64,000 nucleotides of DNA from RGIG8748 sp045606045 (GTDB taxonomy: Bacteria; Bacillota; Clostridia; UMGS1810). A program made the translations under genes and the position numbers. The stretch covers positions 1 to 64,000 of the forward strand of contig JAZURE010000064.1 of assembly GCA_045606045.1 (NCBI GenBank), written 5' to 3'. The notes beneath the pieces were generated by a model, which saw nothing but the letters and a program-made list of their open reading frames with translations, was not told the DNA's origin and did not search any database. Positions 33,952-42,560 of the stretch are shown piece by piece (within the stretch, counting starts at the first letter, position 1; the number at the start of each line of letters is the position of its first letter).

Positions 33952-34982
33952 CTATTTCTTCCCCATCCTTTTTTGAGTTTGCCCATTAGTGCCGTAAAGG
34001 GCACAAAACCAAAGCACACACAGGCAGAAACGGTAAGTACGATATCCGCTTTTAACACACTTACGCACGAAACAAGAAAGATTATAAAAGTAACAGCAGA
34101 AGCTATCGCCCGCCTGTCTGATACACCAAATACACGGGCAAATATATCCGATGCAAAGAGCGAGAGCGCCCCCACGGATATGAAAGAGGTAAATATCCAT
34201 ACTACAAACACAAGTCCGTCCATCCTCTGAAATATAACCGAAGAATTGCTGAGAGATGCCAGAGTATATACGGGGAATTCATGACTTTGAGACACGGGAT
34301 AAGGAACACACAGAACATAAAAAAGTGTTATGATAACCGTAAGAGTACCGCCCAAAATCACCGCGCGCACCCCTGCCCTGCCCGCCTTTACTTTGCTTGA
34401 AATAAGATACAGATACATAATGTCCGAAAACACATAGAGCATGGATGCTACTGAGGTAAAATCGCCCTTGCCCAGAACGGGACATATATTTATAAATCTT
34501 ACCTCCGATGCAGAAGAAAAGAATATAACTGCAAAAAATGCGGCAAACACGATAAAAAATATAAGAGCATATCTCGTTATGGCTTCCATACCGAAAAATG
34601 CGGCAAAAAACGAGCACAGAGCTATAACGGAAAATATGACAATCCTCGGTGTTTCGGTTAGCACATACTTACCTATCGCATCGGTAAACATATCCATCCT
34701 CACAGATGCAGAGGCAATGGTTAAAATAAATATAAGTCCCATAATTACCCTTGACAATATTTTGCCGTACACACATCCCATTGCAGAGTAAAAATTGTCC
34801 TTTCCCAAACACAGATTAAGTATGCCGACAAGCGCAAAAGCGGCTACCCATGTAAGGAGTGCATTTATATACGCTGCTGTACCCGAGTTATAAACAAATC
34901 CCGATATTGCCCCTGTTGTTACCGTGGAAATTATAAGAACAGCAAAAAGAGAGCCTGTTTCCCTCGTGCCCGATTTTTCCAT
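33948..34982 (-). CDS. gerB: spore germination protein GerB, endospore germination permease
   Basis: GerB is a polytopic protein of the amino acid/polyamine permease superfamily that binds germinants. The 344 residues contain about ten hydrophobic segments, with YVLTETPRIVIFS and FPVYTLASLSNSSVIFQRM among family-like parts. It begins 3 bases after gerA. The germinant cannot be predicted. Confidence 0.9.
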   Translation of the reverse strand: MEKSGTRETGSLFAVLIISTVTTGAISGFVYNSGTAAYINALLTWVAAFALVGILNLCLGKDNFYSAMGCVYGKILSRVIMGLIFILTIASASVRMDMFTDAIGKYVLTETPRIVIFSVIALCSFFAAFFGMEAITRYALIFFIVFAAFFAVIFFSSASEVRFINICPVLGKGDFTSVASMLYVFSDIMYLYLISSKVKAGRAGVRAVILGGTLTVIITLFYVLCVPYPVSQSHEFPVYTLASLSNSSVIFQRMDGLVFVVWIFTSFISVGALSLFASDIFARVFGVSDRRAIASAVTFIIFLVSCVSVLKADIVLTVSACVCFGFVPFTALMGKLKKGWGRNR

Positions 34983-34985
34983 ACT

Positions 34986-36569
34986 TTACTGCCTCCATTT
35001 TCTGCTTATTTTTGCCTTTTTGTACATGTCTTTGGGCTTTAGGTAGCTTTCCCTTTTTGTACCTCTTATCCATATAGGAGCGCCAAAGAGAAGATTTGTT
35101 CTGCTCTCTCCGTCCGCTGGCGAAAGCGGTGACATAAAAGGCACGCCAAATGATTTTGTATCTATTGCCATAAGTGTATTTACAAAGAATATTGCCGCCA
35201 CACCGAAAAGTCCTAAAAGTCCTGCCCCTATGATGTAAAGAAATCTCGAAAACCTAAAGGCAAACGATAATGAATACGACGGTACCGTAAAAGATGCAAT
35301 ACCCGTTACAGCAACAATTATTATCATTATGGGGCTTACAAGATTTGCCTCTACTGCAGCCTGACCTATTATAAGACCGCCCACGATTCCGAGTGTAGAG
35401 CCTATAGGCCCCGGAACTCTTATTCCCGCCTCCTTGATAAGCTCAAAGCTTATCTCCATAAGCACAAGCTCCCATATAGCACCAAAAGGCACAAGTGCTC
35501 TTGAGGAAGATACCGTAAGAAGTATATTTGTAAGCAAAAGCTCAGGATGATAGTTTAAAAGTGAAACAAAAAATGCGGGAAAAAGAAGTGCAAGAAATAC
35601 CGCAAGATATCTTAAAAGTCTTGTAAGAACTGAGTAAGGATATCTTAAGTATCCGTCTTCTGCAGAGGTAATAAGGTCAAAGAAGGTAGAGGGCATTATA
35701 AGCACATGTGAGCTTCCGTTTAAAATAAATGCCACTCTGCCCTCGGTAAGTGCCTTGCTTACTCTGTCGGGGCGCTCGGTAGTAATCATCTGCGGTACAG
35801 GCAGAAATGATGCGTCCTCAATATACTGCTCCACATCCAGAGTAGACATGACATACTGGGCATCTATAAGCGATATCCTCCTGCGCACCTCGTCTACAAG
35901 ACTTGAATTTGTTACATTCTTAAGATATACGAGTGCTCCGGGGGTTTTACTTGTCTTTCCCACAAGAATGTTTTCCATTATAAGATTTGGGGTATTTAAT
36001 GTTTTGCGGACAAGTGCGGTATTACACCTTAAAACCTCATTGAAGCCCTCGTGCGGGCCCTGTATTACCGACTCGTTTTCGGGGTTTCCTACACCTCGGT
36101 GCTCCCATGTTTTTACATCCAGCACATATGCGGTATCCACAGTATCGGCAAAAAGAACGGCACTTCCTATGTTTACTGCCTGCAGGGCGTTGTCGATATT
36201 GTCATCTGTTTTAAACTGTGCCTGCGGAACAAGTGTTTTTTCTATACACTCTTTAAGATTTGCACTGCTCTCTTCGATATTTTCGCTCATGAGAGAACGA
36301 AGCACGAAATCATTTACAAAAGACGAATTAGATAGCCCCTCAACACATATGACAAACGCCGGCACTTTTTTGTCGGAAAGGTTTATATCTATCTGCCTTA
36401 GAATGATATCTCCGTTTTTGGGCAAAGAAAATACTTTTTTTGCATACTCAAGATTTTCGGCTATATCTTCGCTCACTTTTTCCATATGTTCAAACTCCTC
36501 TTTCGGTAAAGAGGGAGAAATATCAAACCCCGAAATGTTTTTTTGTGTGTATAAAAACAAGTTTTTCAC
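34986..36569 (-). CDS. gerA: spore germination protein GerA family
   Basis: GerA subunits act with GerB and GerC as the germinant receptor and probably as an ion channel. The 527-residue protein has a large soluble N-terminal half and a C-terminal half with about five membrane segments (from about 290). Family motifs are GSAVLFADTV, EPLNxx-type loops replaced here by VIQGPHEGFNE (the GPxEAFNE-like motif), and GIRVPGPIGSTLGIVGGLIIGQAAVEA. The GTG at 36569 is chosen because GGAGGTG lies 5 bases upstream. It is divergent from veg. Confidence 0.93.
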   Translation of the reverse strand: MKNLFLYTQKNISGFDISPSLPKEEFEHMEKVSEDIAENLEYAKKVFSLPKNGDIILRQIDINLSDKKVPAFVICVEGLSNSSFVNDFVLRSLMSENIEESSANLKECIEKTLVPQAQFKTDDNIDNALQAVNIGSAVLFADTVDTAYVLDVKTWEHRGVGNPENESVIQGPHEGFNEVLRCNTALVRKTLNTPNLIMENILVGKTSKTPGALVYLKNVTNSSLVDEVRRRISLIDAQYVMSTLDVEQYIEDASFLPVPQMITTERPDRVSKALTEGRVAFILNGSSHVLIMPSTFFDLITSAEDGYLRYPYSVLTRLLRYLAVFLALLFPAFFVSLLNYHPELLLTNILLTVSSSRALVPFGAIWELVLMEISFELIKEAGIRVPGPIGSTLGIVGGLIIGQAAVEANLVSPIMIIIVAVTGIASFTVPSYSLSFAFRFSRFLYIIGAGLLGLFGVAAIFFVNTLMAIDTKSFGVPFMSPLSPADGESRTNLLFGAPIWIRGTKRESYLKPKDMYKKAKISRKWRQ

Positions 36570-36664
36570 CCTGTCACCTCCAAATATATTTTTGTCACAA
36601 ACAGGATAAATATTCATTACATAAAATTCAAAACTTTGGAAAAACTTATTCCGAGGTGAATTGT

Positions 36665-36928
36665 ATGTCACAGAACATAGACAAAATCAAAAAAGCCGTA
36701 AAAGGCGCCGTAAAACAAAATTACAGCGTACTGTACAAACAGGGACGGAAAAAGATTCTTCTTCCATCATGCACTGTGGAGGCGGCATATCCCGAAATCT
36801 TTGTGATATCGCACATAGACGAAAAAACAAAAAGGCGAGTGAGACTATCGTTTTCCTACACAGAGCTTCTTACAAAATCGGTGTGTATGTGCCCCGAAAA
36901 AACTCCACCTGCAAGTGAAGTTATATAA
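36665..36928 (+). CDS. veg: Veg family protein
   Basis: The 87-residue protein matches the Veg family: KIKKAVKGAVKQ at the N-terminus, then AAYPEIFVISHI and RLSFSYTELLTKSV. Veg is a small conserved Firmicutes protein; in Bacillus it affects biofilm gene control and spore outgrowth. Here GAGGTG stands 7 bases before the ATG. It is divergent from the ger operon across a 95-base region. Confidence 0.85.
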   Translation: MSQNIDKIKKAVKGAVKQNYSVLYKQGRKKILLPSCTVEAAYPEIFVISHIDEKTKRRVRLSFSYTELLTKSVCMCPEKTPPASEVI

Positions 36929-36984
36929 TATATACAATGTTTTAAAAAAGTTTTAAAAAATTTGCACAAAATTCATTTATCATC

Positions 36985-37013
36985 TTGAAGAATCCTAAAA
37001 TGTATTGTATAAT
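36985..37013 (+). promoter_or_regulatory. sigma-A promoter with overlapping palindrome, for the P-loop gene
   Basis: TTGAAG and TATAAT are separated by 17 bases. A 7-bp inverted repeat ATGTATT (37000-37006) / AATACAT (37025-37031) brackets the -10 element, in a position where a repressor would block transcription. Confidence 0.75.
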
Positions 37014-37048
37014 GTATGTAACATAATACATTCAAGGAGGAGTTTGAA

Positions 37049-37456
37049 ATGATAAAATTAGTAGTTGGCAAGAAAGGCTCCGGCAAGACCAAAACTATGC
37101 TTGATGCTATTGCACAGGCTGTAAAGGACGAAAACGGTAATGTTATCTTCGTTTGTAACTCCAACAGACATATGCTTGAGGTAACACACGCAGCAAGACT
37201 TGTGGATGTATCCAATGCCGATACAGAAACATTCAGACTTTTTAAAGCGTTTATCATGGGTATGCTTTCCCAGAACTATGATATTTCACACATATTTGTA
37301 GATAGCTTGTTTAAGATTGTTCCCGATGACAAGGACGGGCTTGCAGATTTCGTAGAGGGACTTGAAAAGATCAGCGAAGAAGCAAATGTTAAGTTTACAA
37401 TCTGCATAAGCGCAGATGCAAGCGAGCTCCCCAGTTCTACTCACAAATACATCTAA
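37049..37456 (+). CDS. small P-loop ATP-binding protein of unknown function
   Basis: The 135-residue protein starts MIKLVVGKKGSGKTKTMLD, a clear Walker A motif at residues 7-14. A likely Walker B is SHIFVDSLFKI near residue 82. It is much smaller than most P-loop NTPases. AGGAGG precedes the ATG. I recognise the general type from clostridial genomes but no function. It is monocistronic: a strong promoter before and a terminator after. Confidence 0.8.
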   Translation: MIKLVVGKKGSGKTKTMLDAIAQAVKDENGNVIFVCNSNRHMLEVTHAARLVDVSNADTETFRLFKAFIMGMLSQNYDISHIFVDSLFKIVPDDKDGLADFVEGLEKISEEANVKFTICISADASELPSSTHKYI

Positions 37457-37469
37457 TAGTTCCAAAATC

Positions 37470-37502
37470 AGCCGTCTTATAAAAAGGCGGCTGTTTTGTT
37501 TT
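37470..37502 (+). terminator. intrinsic terminator after the P-loop gene
   Basis: AGCCGTCTT/AAGGCGGCT forms a 9-bp stem with one G-U pair and a 5-base loop, followed by GTTTTGTTTT. Confidence 0.8.
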
Positions 37503-37514
37503 AAGGAGTATATC

Positions 37515-38141
37515 ATGTCACAAAACAAACTCTATATATCCGTAGAAAACGAAGCCACTGCGGAAATAACCGAAAAAAAGTCAAGATTTATAGCCAACGT
37601 ACGCCATGCTGAAACCGAAGAAGAAGCAATGGCTTTTGTGGACAAAATAAAAAAGCAACACTACAGCGCAAGGCACAATGTATATGCCTTCATACTTAGT
37701 AACGGTTTTAAAAAGTATACCGATGACGGTGAGCCGAGTAAAACCGCAGGTCTTCCCATACTGGAAATGCTTGAAAAGAAGAATATTACCGATATTGTAT
37801 GCGTGGTTACACGGTACTTCGGCGGTACACTTCTCGGTACTGGCGGTTTAGTCCGAGCATACACCGAATCTGCCAAGCTGGGCGTGGAAAGTGCGGGGGT
37901 AGTTGTAATGCACGAATGTGAGCTTATTGAACTTTGTGTTCCCTACTCACTTCTTGGCTCGGCAGAGCATTTTATAAAAAAACAGAATGCCGTATGCGAG
38001 GATAAGCTCTTTGGCGAGAATATTATACTTACCGTAACTATCGCATCAGAAAGTGCAGACGGTTTTGCCTCGGGTATAAAAAATGAATTTGGTGCAGCTG
38101 TAAATATACGCCTGAAAGGTAAGGTATACAGAAGAACATGA
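37515..38141 (+). CDS. yigZ: YigZ family protein (IMPACT domain)
   Basis: The 208-residue protein contains the IMPACT N-terminal domain with KKSRFIANVRHAETEEEA, HNVYAF, DDGEPSKTAGLPIL and RYFGGTLLGTGGLVRAY, followed by a C-terminal DUF1949 ferredoxin-like domain. The biochemical role is not settled; eukaryotic IMPACT regulates translation. AAGGAG lies 6 bases before the ATG at 37515. The stop overlaps the next ATG as ATGA. Confidence 0.92.
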   Translation: MSQNKLYISVENEATAEITEKKSRFIANVRHAETEEEAMAFVDKIKKQHYSARHNVYAFILSNGFKKYTDDGEPSKTAGLPILEMLEKKNITDIVCVVTRYFGGTLLGTGGLVRAYTESAKLGVESAGVVVMHECELIELCVPYSLLGSAEHFIKKQNAVCEDKLFGENIILTVTIASESADGFASGIKNEFGAAVNIRLKGKVYRRT

Positions 38142-39550
38142 ACAATAAAAAGATAGCACATCTGCTTACTCTGTTTGGAATTATGTTTCTCTCGCTTATT
38201 GTCTACCTTACAGTTTTCGACATTACAAGCCACGACGACTATGCGGTGGACATAATATCCGACAGAGAAAACTATGTAATACGGGGGAGCGTATACGACA
38301 GAAATAAAACTGTCCTTGCTGAAAGCACGGAGGCAAATGGACAGAGAAGCTACCCATACAATAATCTCTACTGTCATATCATAGGCTACAAATCTCCTGC
38401 TTATGGCTCAAACGAAATAGAAAAATATTATAATTCAGACCTTATAGGAAAATCCTCTACCCCTCTTATAGGCGGTGCAGTTACATTTGCAGGAGATGTA
38501 CATTCTGCAATAAATGGCAAAAAGGACCCCTACGGCTACGATATAACCCTTACCATAGACCACAATCTGCAAAAAACTGCTTCCGATGCACTCGGCTCAT
38601 ACAAGGGAAGCATAGTAGCAATAAATCCCAAAACGGGCGAAATACTTGCCATGGTAAGCAAGCCTGACTTCGACCCGAATGCACAAGCTCTTGGCGAAAG
38701 TATAAAAAAAGCAACGGAAAACGGAGATAAGTCACTCCTCAGGCGGGGAACCCTTGAAGCGTATCCCCCCGGCTCTACCTTTAAGCTAATTGTTGCCGCC
38801 TCCATGATAGAAAATGGCCGTGAGGACTTTACCTTTGATGATAAGGACGAGCTCACCGTAAAGGTTAAGAATTATGGCGAGGGCGAGGGGAAATTCCTCG
38901 GGGAAACAAATCTCGAGCAGGGATTTATACATTCGAGTAACATATACTTTTCCGAGGCAGGTATAAACCTTGGAAAAGACAAAATAACCGACATGGCAAA
39001 AAGCTTTATGTTTGAAAACGAAATCACGCTCGACAGACTGGGTGTGGCTACATCCCGACTCCCCGACAGCATAGATACAAACGGAGAAATAACAAACCTT
39101 TGCTTAGGTCAGGGCGATGTAAAGGCCACTCCATTGCATCTTGCTCTTGTAGCTTCTGCAGTAGCCAACGACGGCATTATGATGACACCGTATATCATAG
39201 ACAGTATATCAGGACCTGCAGGGATAAAAAACACTCCACGCAAGCTTAAGAAGTGCATAAAAAAATCCACTGCCGCATCCCTTAAGCTGCTTATGAAAAA
39301 ATGTGTAGAGAGCGGCACCGCCATAGCCTCGTCCATACAGGGCATTGAGGTATGCGGAAAGACGGGAACTGCAGAAGTAGATACGGACAAGAATACGGCA
39401 CACGCCCTCTTTGTAGGCTTTGCACCATATGATGACCCCGAAATTGCAATTTGCGTTGTAGTGGAAAATCTCCCCCACAAAAACACAGGCGGAACGGTGG
39501 CATCACCCATAGCGCAAAAGGTACTTAGAAAATATTTTGAATTAAATTAA
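38138..39550 (+). CDS. class B penicillin-binding protein, PBP2/PbpA-like
   Basis: This transpeptidase cross-links peptidoglycan outside the membrane. The 470-residue protein has one N-terminal membrane anchor (about 7-27), a short dimerisation region, and the transpeptidase domain with PPGSTFK (SxxK), SSN (SxN) and CGKTGTAE (KTG). Its short length suits the PbpA/FtsI-like group of actinobacterial and clostridial PBPs without PASTA domains. It is translationally coupled to yigZ. Confidence 0.9.
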   Translation: MNNKKIAHLLTLFGIMFLSLIVYLTVFDITSHDDYAVDIISDRENYVIRGSVYDRNKTVLAESTEANGQRSYPYNNLYCHIIGYKSPAYGSNEIEKYYNSDLIGKSSTPLIGGAVTFAGDVHSAINGKKDPYGYDITLTIDHNLQKTASDALGSYKGSIVAINPKTGEILAMVSKPDFDPNAQALGESIKKATENGDKSLLRRGTLEAYPPGSTFKLIVAASMIENGREDFTFDDKDELTVKVKNYGEGEGKFLGETNLEQGFIHSSNIYFSEAGINLGKDKITDMAKSFMFENEITLDRLGVATSRLPDSIDTNGEITNLCLGQGDVKATPLHLALVASAVANDGIMMTPYIIDSISGPAGIKNTPRKLKKCIKKSTAASLKLLMKKCVESGTAIASSIQGIEVCGKTGTAEVDTDKNTAHALFVGFAPYDDPEIAICVVVENLPHKNTGGTVASPIAQKVLRKYFELN

Positions 39551-39554
39551 GAAT

Positions 39555-39601
39555 AAATCATCTCCTCAAAGTAAAGAATTTATAAGAGGAGGTGATTTTT
39601 T
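39555..39601 (+). promoter_or_regulatory. hairpin containing the rubrerythrin ribosome-binding site, terminator-like
   Basis: AAATCATCTCCTC (39555-39567) pairs over 13 bp (one G-U) with GAGGAGGTGATTT (39586-39598) around an 18-base loop. It is followed by T to the ATG at 39602. The 3' arm is the Shine-Dalgarno sequence itself. The structure looks both like a terminator of the upstream PBP transcript and a switch that hides the rubrerythrin start. Confidence 0.7.
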
Positions 39602-40201
39602 ATGGATTTAAAATCCAGTGAAACCAAAATTAATCTTATGCGTGCCTTTGCGGGCGAAAGCATGGCACGAAACAGATACAACATGGCGGCAAGTGCATCC
39701 AATAGCGAGGGACATTATGTAGTAGGCAGGATATTTGACTTTACGGCAAAACAGGAGCAGGCTCATGCAACTGTATTTTATAACTTTCTTAAAGAGGAAA
39801 ACGATACACACTTTGACATATCTGCATCCTACCCCGTAAATGTATACACAAAAACTCAGGACCTCTTAAAAGCGGCTGTCCACAATGAATATGAGGAATA
39901 CAATGATGCCTACAAGAATTTCTCCCAAATTGCCAAACAGGAGGGCTTTAATGAGATAGCAAATGCGTTTAACATGATAGCAGAAATTGAAAAGATACAT
40001 GCAGAACGCTTTGAAAACCTCTTGACTCAGTTAAATGACGGTAAGCTCTACAAGTGCGATTCAAACACCATATGGGTATGCACAAACTGCGGACATATAC
40101 ACGAGGGGCCGTCGGCACCCGTTGCCTGCCCCGTGTGCTCGCACGCACAGGGATACTTTGTTTCGGACTGTTTTAAAGAGAAAACAACCATTCTTATATG
40201 A
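39602..40201 (+). CDS. rbr: rubrerythrin
   Basis: Rubrerythrin reduces hydrogen peroxide in anaerobes. The 199-residue protein has the ferritin-like diiron domain (AGESMARNRYNM, KQEQAHATVFYN, EIEKIHAERFENLL) and a C-terminal rubredoxin-like iron centre (VCTNCGHIHEG and ACPVC). It supports an anaerobic lifestyle. The start is preceded by an almost ideal GAGGAGGTGA site that is part of a hairpin. Confidence 0.95.
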   Translation: MDLKSSETKINLMRAFAGESMARNRYNMAASASNSEGHYVVGRIFDFTAKQEQAHATVFYNFLKEENDTHFDISASYPVNVYTKTQDLLKAAVHNEYEEYNDAYKNFSQIAKQEGFNEIANAFNMIAEIEKIHAERFENLLTQLNDGKLYKCDSNTIWVCTNCGHIHEGPSAPVACPVCSHAQGYFVSDCFKEKTTILI

Positions 40202-40214
40202 GGGGGAATTACAA

Positions 40215-40388
40215 ATGTCTTCTAAAGGCTTCTGGGGCGGTCTTGCTTGCGGTGCAATACTCGGTGCAGCTGTGGGTATGCTGGCAGATCCCATAAATGA
40301 CAGACAGCACAAAAAAATGAAAACAGGTGCCAACAGTATATTTAAAACGATTGGAACCGTTATAGATGGTATAATGGAAAATATGTAA
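40215..40388 (+). CDS. YtxH-like small membrane protein
   Basis: A 57-residue protein starting MSSKGFWGGLACGAILGAAV. A glycine-rich hydrophobic helix is followed by a basic segment DRQHKKMKTGAN, the pattern of YtxH-like general-stress proteins. AGGGGG lies before the ATG, 13 bases after the rubrerythrin stop, so the two are likely co-transcribed. Confidence 0.65.
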   Translation: MSSKGFWGGLACGAILGAAVGMLADPINDRQHKKMKTGANSIFKTIGTVIDGIMENM

Positions 40389-40394
40389 ATAAAG

Positions 40395-40424
40395 ACGGAC
40401 TGTAAGCCAAGGCAAACAGTCCGT
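40395..40424 (+). terminator. hairpin after rubrerythrin-small membrane protein genes
   Basis: ACGGACTGT/ACAGTCCGT forms a 9-bp stem with a 12-base loop. The following T-run is weak (TTCAATT). Confidence 0.55.
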
Positions 40425-40436
40425 TTCAATTATACG

Positions 40437-40479
40437 AAAAAATGGAGTTGAAAAACAAAGTTTTTCAACTCCATTTTTT
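40437..40479. terminator. bidirectional terminator facing spoVT
   Basis: A long A-rich/T-rich hairpin (arms about 40437-40456 and 40460-40479, containing ATGGAGTTG/CAACTCCAT) ends in T-runs on both strands. It lies just after the spoVT stop and after the plus-strand rubrerythrin unit. Confidence 0.85.
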
Positions 40480-40481
40480 CT

Positions 40482-41021
40482 TTATATTTCCATTTGCTTG
40501 GCAAGAAACATAGATGCCGCATTGGCAAGCTTAAGCTCTACATCTGTCATTTTTTCTTTTTCGCCCGCACGCATTACTACTACATTACCGAGCACATCTC
40601 CCTCGGATATGATTGGCGATATAACTCCTGCGGTGTATTTCTCGTAATGGTCGGTAACGGGTACGGTCTTATTTTCTGTGCATACAAAAGCTGTCTTCTC
40701 CTCCATAACCTTTTCCATCTCCGCGCTTACAGGCTTTTCGAAAAGGTCTCTTTTTGCAACACCTGCTGTAGCTATTATAGAGTCTTTATCTGTAATACAT
40801 ATGGGGTAGCCTGATGTCTTGTATAATGTTTCGGCATAGCTCGAAGCAAAATCTCCAAGTTCGTTTACGGGTGAGTACTTTTTGAATATTACTCCTCCCT
40901 CTCTGTCGGTATATATCTCAAGCGGGTCGCCCTCTCTGATTCTCATAGTTCTGCGGATTTCTTTGGGAATTACTACGCGTCCTAAGTCGTCTATTCTTCG
41001 CACTATTCCTGTGGCTTTCAT
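40482..41021 (-). CDS. spoVT: stage V sporulation transcription factor SpoVT
   Basis: SpoVT regulates late forespore genes. The 179-residue protein starts MKATGIVRRIDDLGRVVIPKE, a swapped-hairpin AbrB DNA-binding domain (1-50), followed by a GAF-like domain (60-178) that in SpoVT may bind a small ligand. AAGGAG precedes the ATG. In Bacillus spoVT is sigma-G-dependent; here I see no clear promoter. Confidence 0.93.
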   Translation of the reverse strand: MKATGIVRRIDDLGRVVIPKEIRRTMRIREGDPLEIYTDREGGVIFKKYSPVNELGDFASSYAETLYKTSGYPICITDKDSIIATAGVAKRDLFEKPVSAEMEKVMEEKTAFVCTENKTVPVTDHYEKYTAGVISPIISEGDVLGNVVVMRAGEKEKMTDVELKLANAASMFLAKQMEI

Positions 41022-41125
41022 TACATACTTCTCCTTGTATTAAATATTACAATGCTATTTTGTGCAAACGAGGAATTTTTATGTAAGGAAAAAGGTGGGA
41101 TTAAATTAAAATCCAAACATAATTG

Positions 41126-41154
41126 TTGACGATTTCCAAATTGTATGTTATACT
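41126..41154 (+). promoter_or_regulatory. sigma-A promoter of the structured ncRNA
   Basis: TTGACG and TATACT are separated by 17 bases and point to a start near 41161, exactly where the long inverted repeat begins. Confidence 0.75.
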
Positions 41155-41160
41155 TTGTTT

Positions 41161-41322
41161 GTCACATAAATTCTCAATATCATACCTTTAGGGCAAGTAT
41201 GTGTTTTTATTTTGGTAAAAATGCATGCTCTTATTCTGCATACTTGTTTGGTATGAGAGAATTTGTGTGACAACAAACGGAGTTGTGCATTTTTCGGTGC
41301 ATCAGCTTGATGCACCTTTTTT
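41161..41322 (+). ncRNA. candidate structured small RNA, unidentified (rod-like, 162 nt)
   Basis: Right after a good promoter the sequence folds into a long rod. The first 15 bases (41161-41175) pair fully with 41257-41271, with one G-U. Further inside, CATACC (41181) pairs with GGTATG (41250), and GCAAGTATG (41193) with CATACTTGT (41239). An apical hairpin contains GTTTTTA/TAAAAAT. A linker and an intrinsic terminator (GGTGCATCA/TGATGCACC plus six T) end it at about 41322. No plausible protein is encoded. It runs toward rnpB, which is on the other strand. The rod with closing ends recalls 6S RNA, but I cannot confirm that family. Confidence 0.6.
41296..41322 (+). terminator. terminator of the structured ncRNA
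   Basis: GGTGCATCA/TGATGCACC forms a 9-bp stem with a 3-base loop, followed by six T. Confidence 0.88.
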
Positions 41323-41358
41323 AATTGGCTCAACTTCGTATATGTCGCGAAACAGTAG

Positions 41359-41386
41359 AACCCCCGTCAATTTTTTGACGGGGGTT
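41359..41386. terminator. bidirectional terminator between the ncRNA and rnpB
   Basis: AACCCCCGTCAA/TTGACGGGGGTT forms a 12-bp stem with a TTTT loop. It follows the 3' end of rnpB on the minus strand and could also stop plus-strand read-through. Confidence 0.75.
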
Positions 41387-41399
41387 TTGATTTATAGTT

Positions 41400-41757
41400 A
41401 TGACCGGGTCTGTAAGCCGAGTTCTGTATTGGACAGTTATCTATCTAGGGCATACATTTCTGCACACCTCAAGCCACCTATGGGAGACGCCGAGCAGGCT
41501 TAACCTCCCCGAAACGGCATAGCCGTCGTGTACGGTGTTGCATCGGATGGGGTTTACACGGCTGCGAGGTCTCCCCCGCACCGGTGAGCTCTTACCTCAC
41601 CTTTTCACCCTTACCGCAAAGCGGCGGTATATCTTTCTGTTGCACTTTCCTTAGAGTCGCCTCCACCGGGAGTTACCCGGCACCCTGCTCTGTGATGCTC
41701 GGACTTTCCTCGTACGGAGCCTTTCGGCTTCCGCCCGCAACTGTCTGGCCCGGTCAT
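41400..41757 (-). ncRNA. rnpB: RNase P RNA, bacterial
   Basis: The catalytic RNA of RNase P, which removes 5' leaders of tRNA precursors. On the minus strand the ends ATGACCGGG and CCCGGTCAT pair as helix P1. Conserved elements are GAGGAAAGTCCGAGC near the 5' end and ACAGAACTCGGCTTA near the 3' end. The length of about 358 bases is normal for the ancestral A-type. The ends are set by the P1 pairing. Confidence 0.95.
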
Positions 41758-41762
41758 GTTTA

Positions 41763-42560
41763 CTATCTTATATATGTTTTTATTAAGTTTATATTGCTTT
41801 CGCTTTCGTATACGGGGATATCTATACCGTTTTTAGTAAAGAAGTCCTTAAACCACTTTTTTGCAATGTGCTCGCTGTCATAATGCATTATATCTATAAC
41901 ACACATTTCTCCGTCTACGGCATCCCGATAGCCATTGTACTTGATATCGCCTGTAATAAGTAAGTCACACCCAAGAGCTATACAGTCATTTAGTATACCT
42001 GCACCTCCGCCCGTATTTACGGCAACGGATTCTATGCGTGTGTCGAGATTTCCTGCATAACGCAGACCGTCTGCACCAAAGACATCTATAACCTTATCCA
42101 TAAGCTCTTTTAAGGTGATTTTGTCCTTAAGAGTACATATTCTGCCAAAGCCGTGAGTGCCTCTATCATCCTCGCATACTGCATCTACAACCTTGGTATC
42201 TTCCATACCGAGCATTGTTGCCATAAGGTCGTTTAGCCCGCCCCTGCCTGCATCAAGGTTGGTATGTGCACTGTAGAGTGCTATATCGTTTTGTACCATT
42301 TTTCGTATGAACTTTTGTTCGGGAATGCTATCTAACATTCTGTTTATTGGCGAAAACATTATGGGGTGATGGCTTACTATAAGGTTGCAACCCTTTTCTA
42401 TAGCTTCCTCCACTACTCCCATATCCACATCACAGGTTACAAGAATTCCTGTAATCTCGGAATTGGCATCCCCTACAAGAAGTCCTACATTGTCACCGTC
42501 AAATGCGTAATGAAGCGGAAAGCTGTTTTCTATAAGCTCTGCTATTTTACTAATCTTCAT
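41763..42560 (-). CDS. Nif3-like dinuclear metal centre protein (GTP cyclohydrolase 1 type 2-like)
   Basis: The 265-residue protein is in the Nif3/YqfO family. Metal-binding residues are in LIVSHHPIMF, SAHTNLDAGRGG and, near the C-terminus, IDIMHYDSEH. It is the short form without the YqfO insertion domain. The function is not established. The ATG at 42560 has AGGTGG upstream and overlaps trmK by 11 bases, the common trmK-nif3 pairing. Confidence 0.9.
   Translation of the reverse strand: MKISKIAELIENSFPLHYAFDGDNVGLLVGDANSEITGILVTCDVDMGVVEEAIEKGCNLIVSHHPIMFSPINRMLDSIPEQKFIRKMVQNDIALYSAHTNLDAGRGGLNDLMATMLGMEDTKVVDAVCEDDRGTHGFGRICTLKDKITLKELMDKVIDVFGADGLRYAGNLDTRIESVAVNTGGGAGILNDCIALGCDLLITGDIKYNGYRDAVDGEMCVIDIMHYDSEHIAKKWFKDFFTKNGIDIPVYESESNINLIKTYIR

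Noticed and set aside
41225..41503. A 92-residue plus-strand frame
   Set aside because: It overlaps the ncRNA, two terminators and the RNase P RNA, all better supported.
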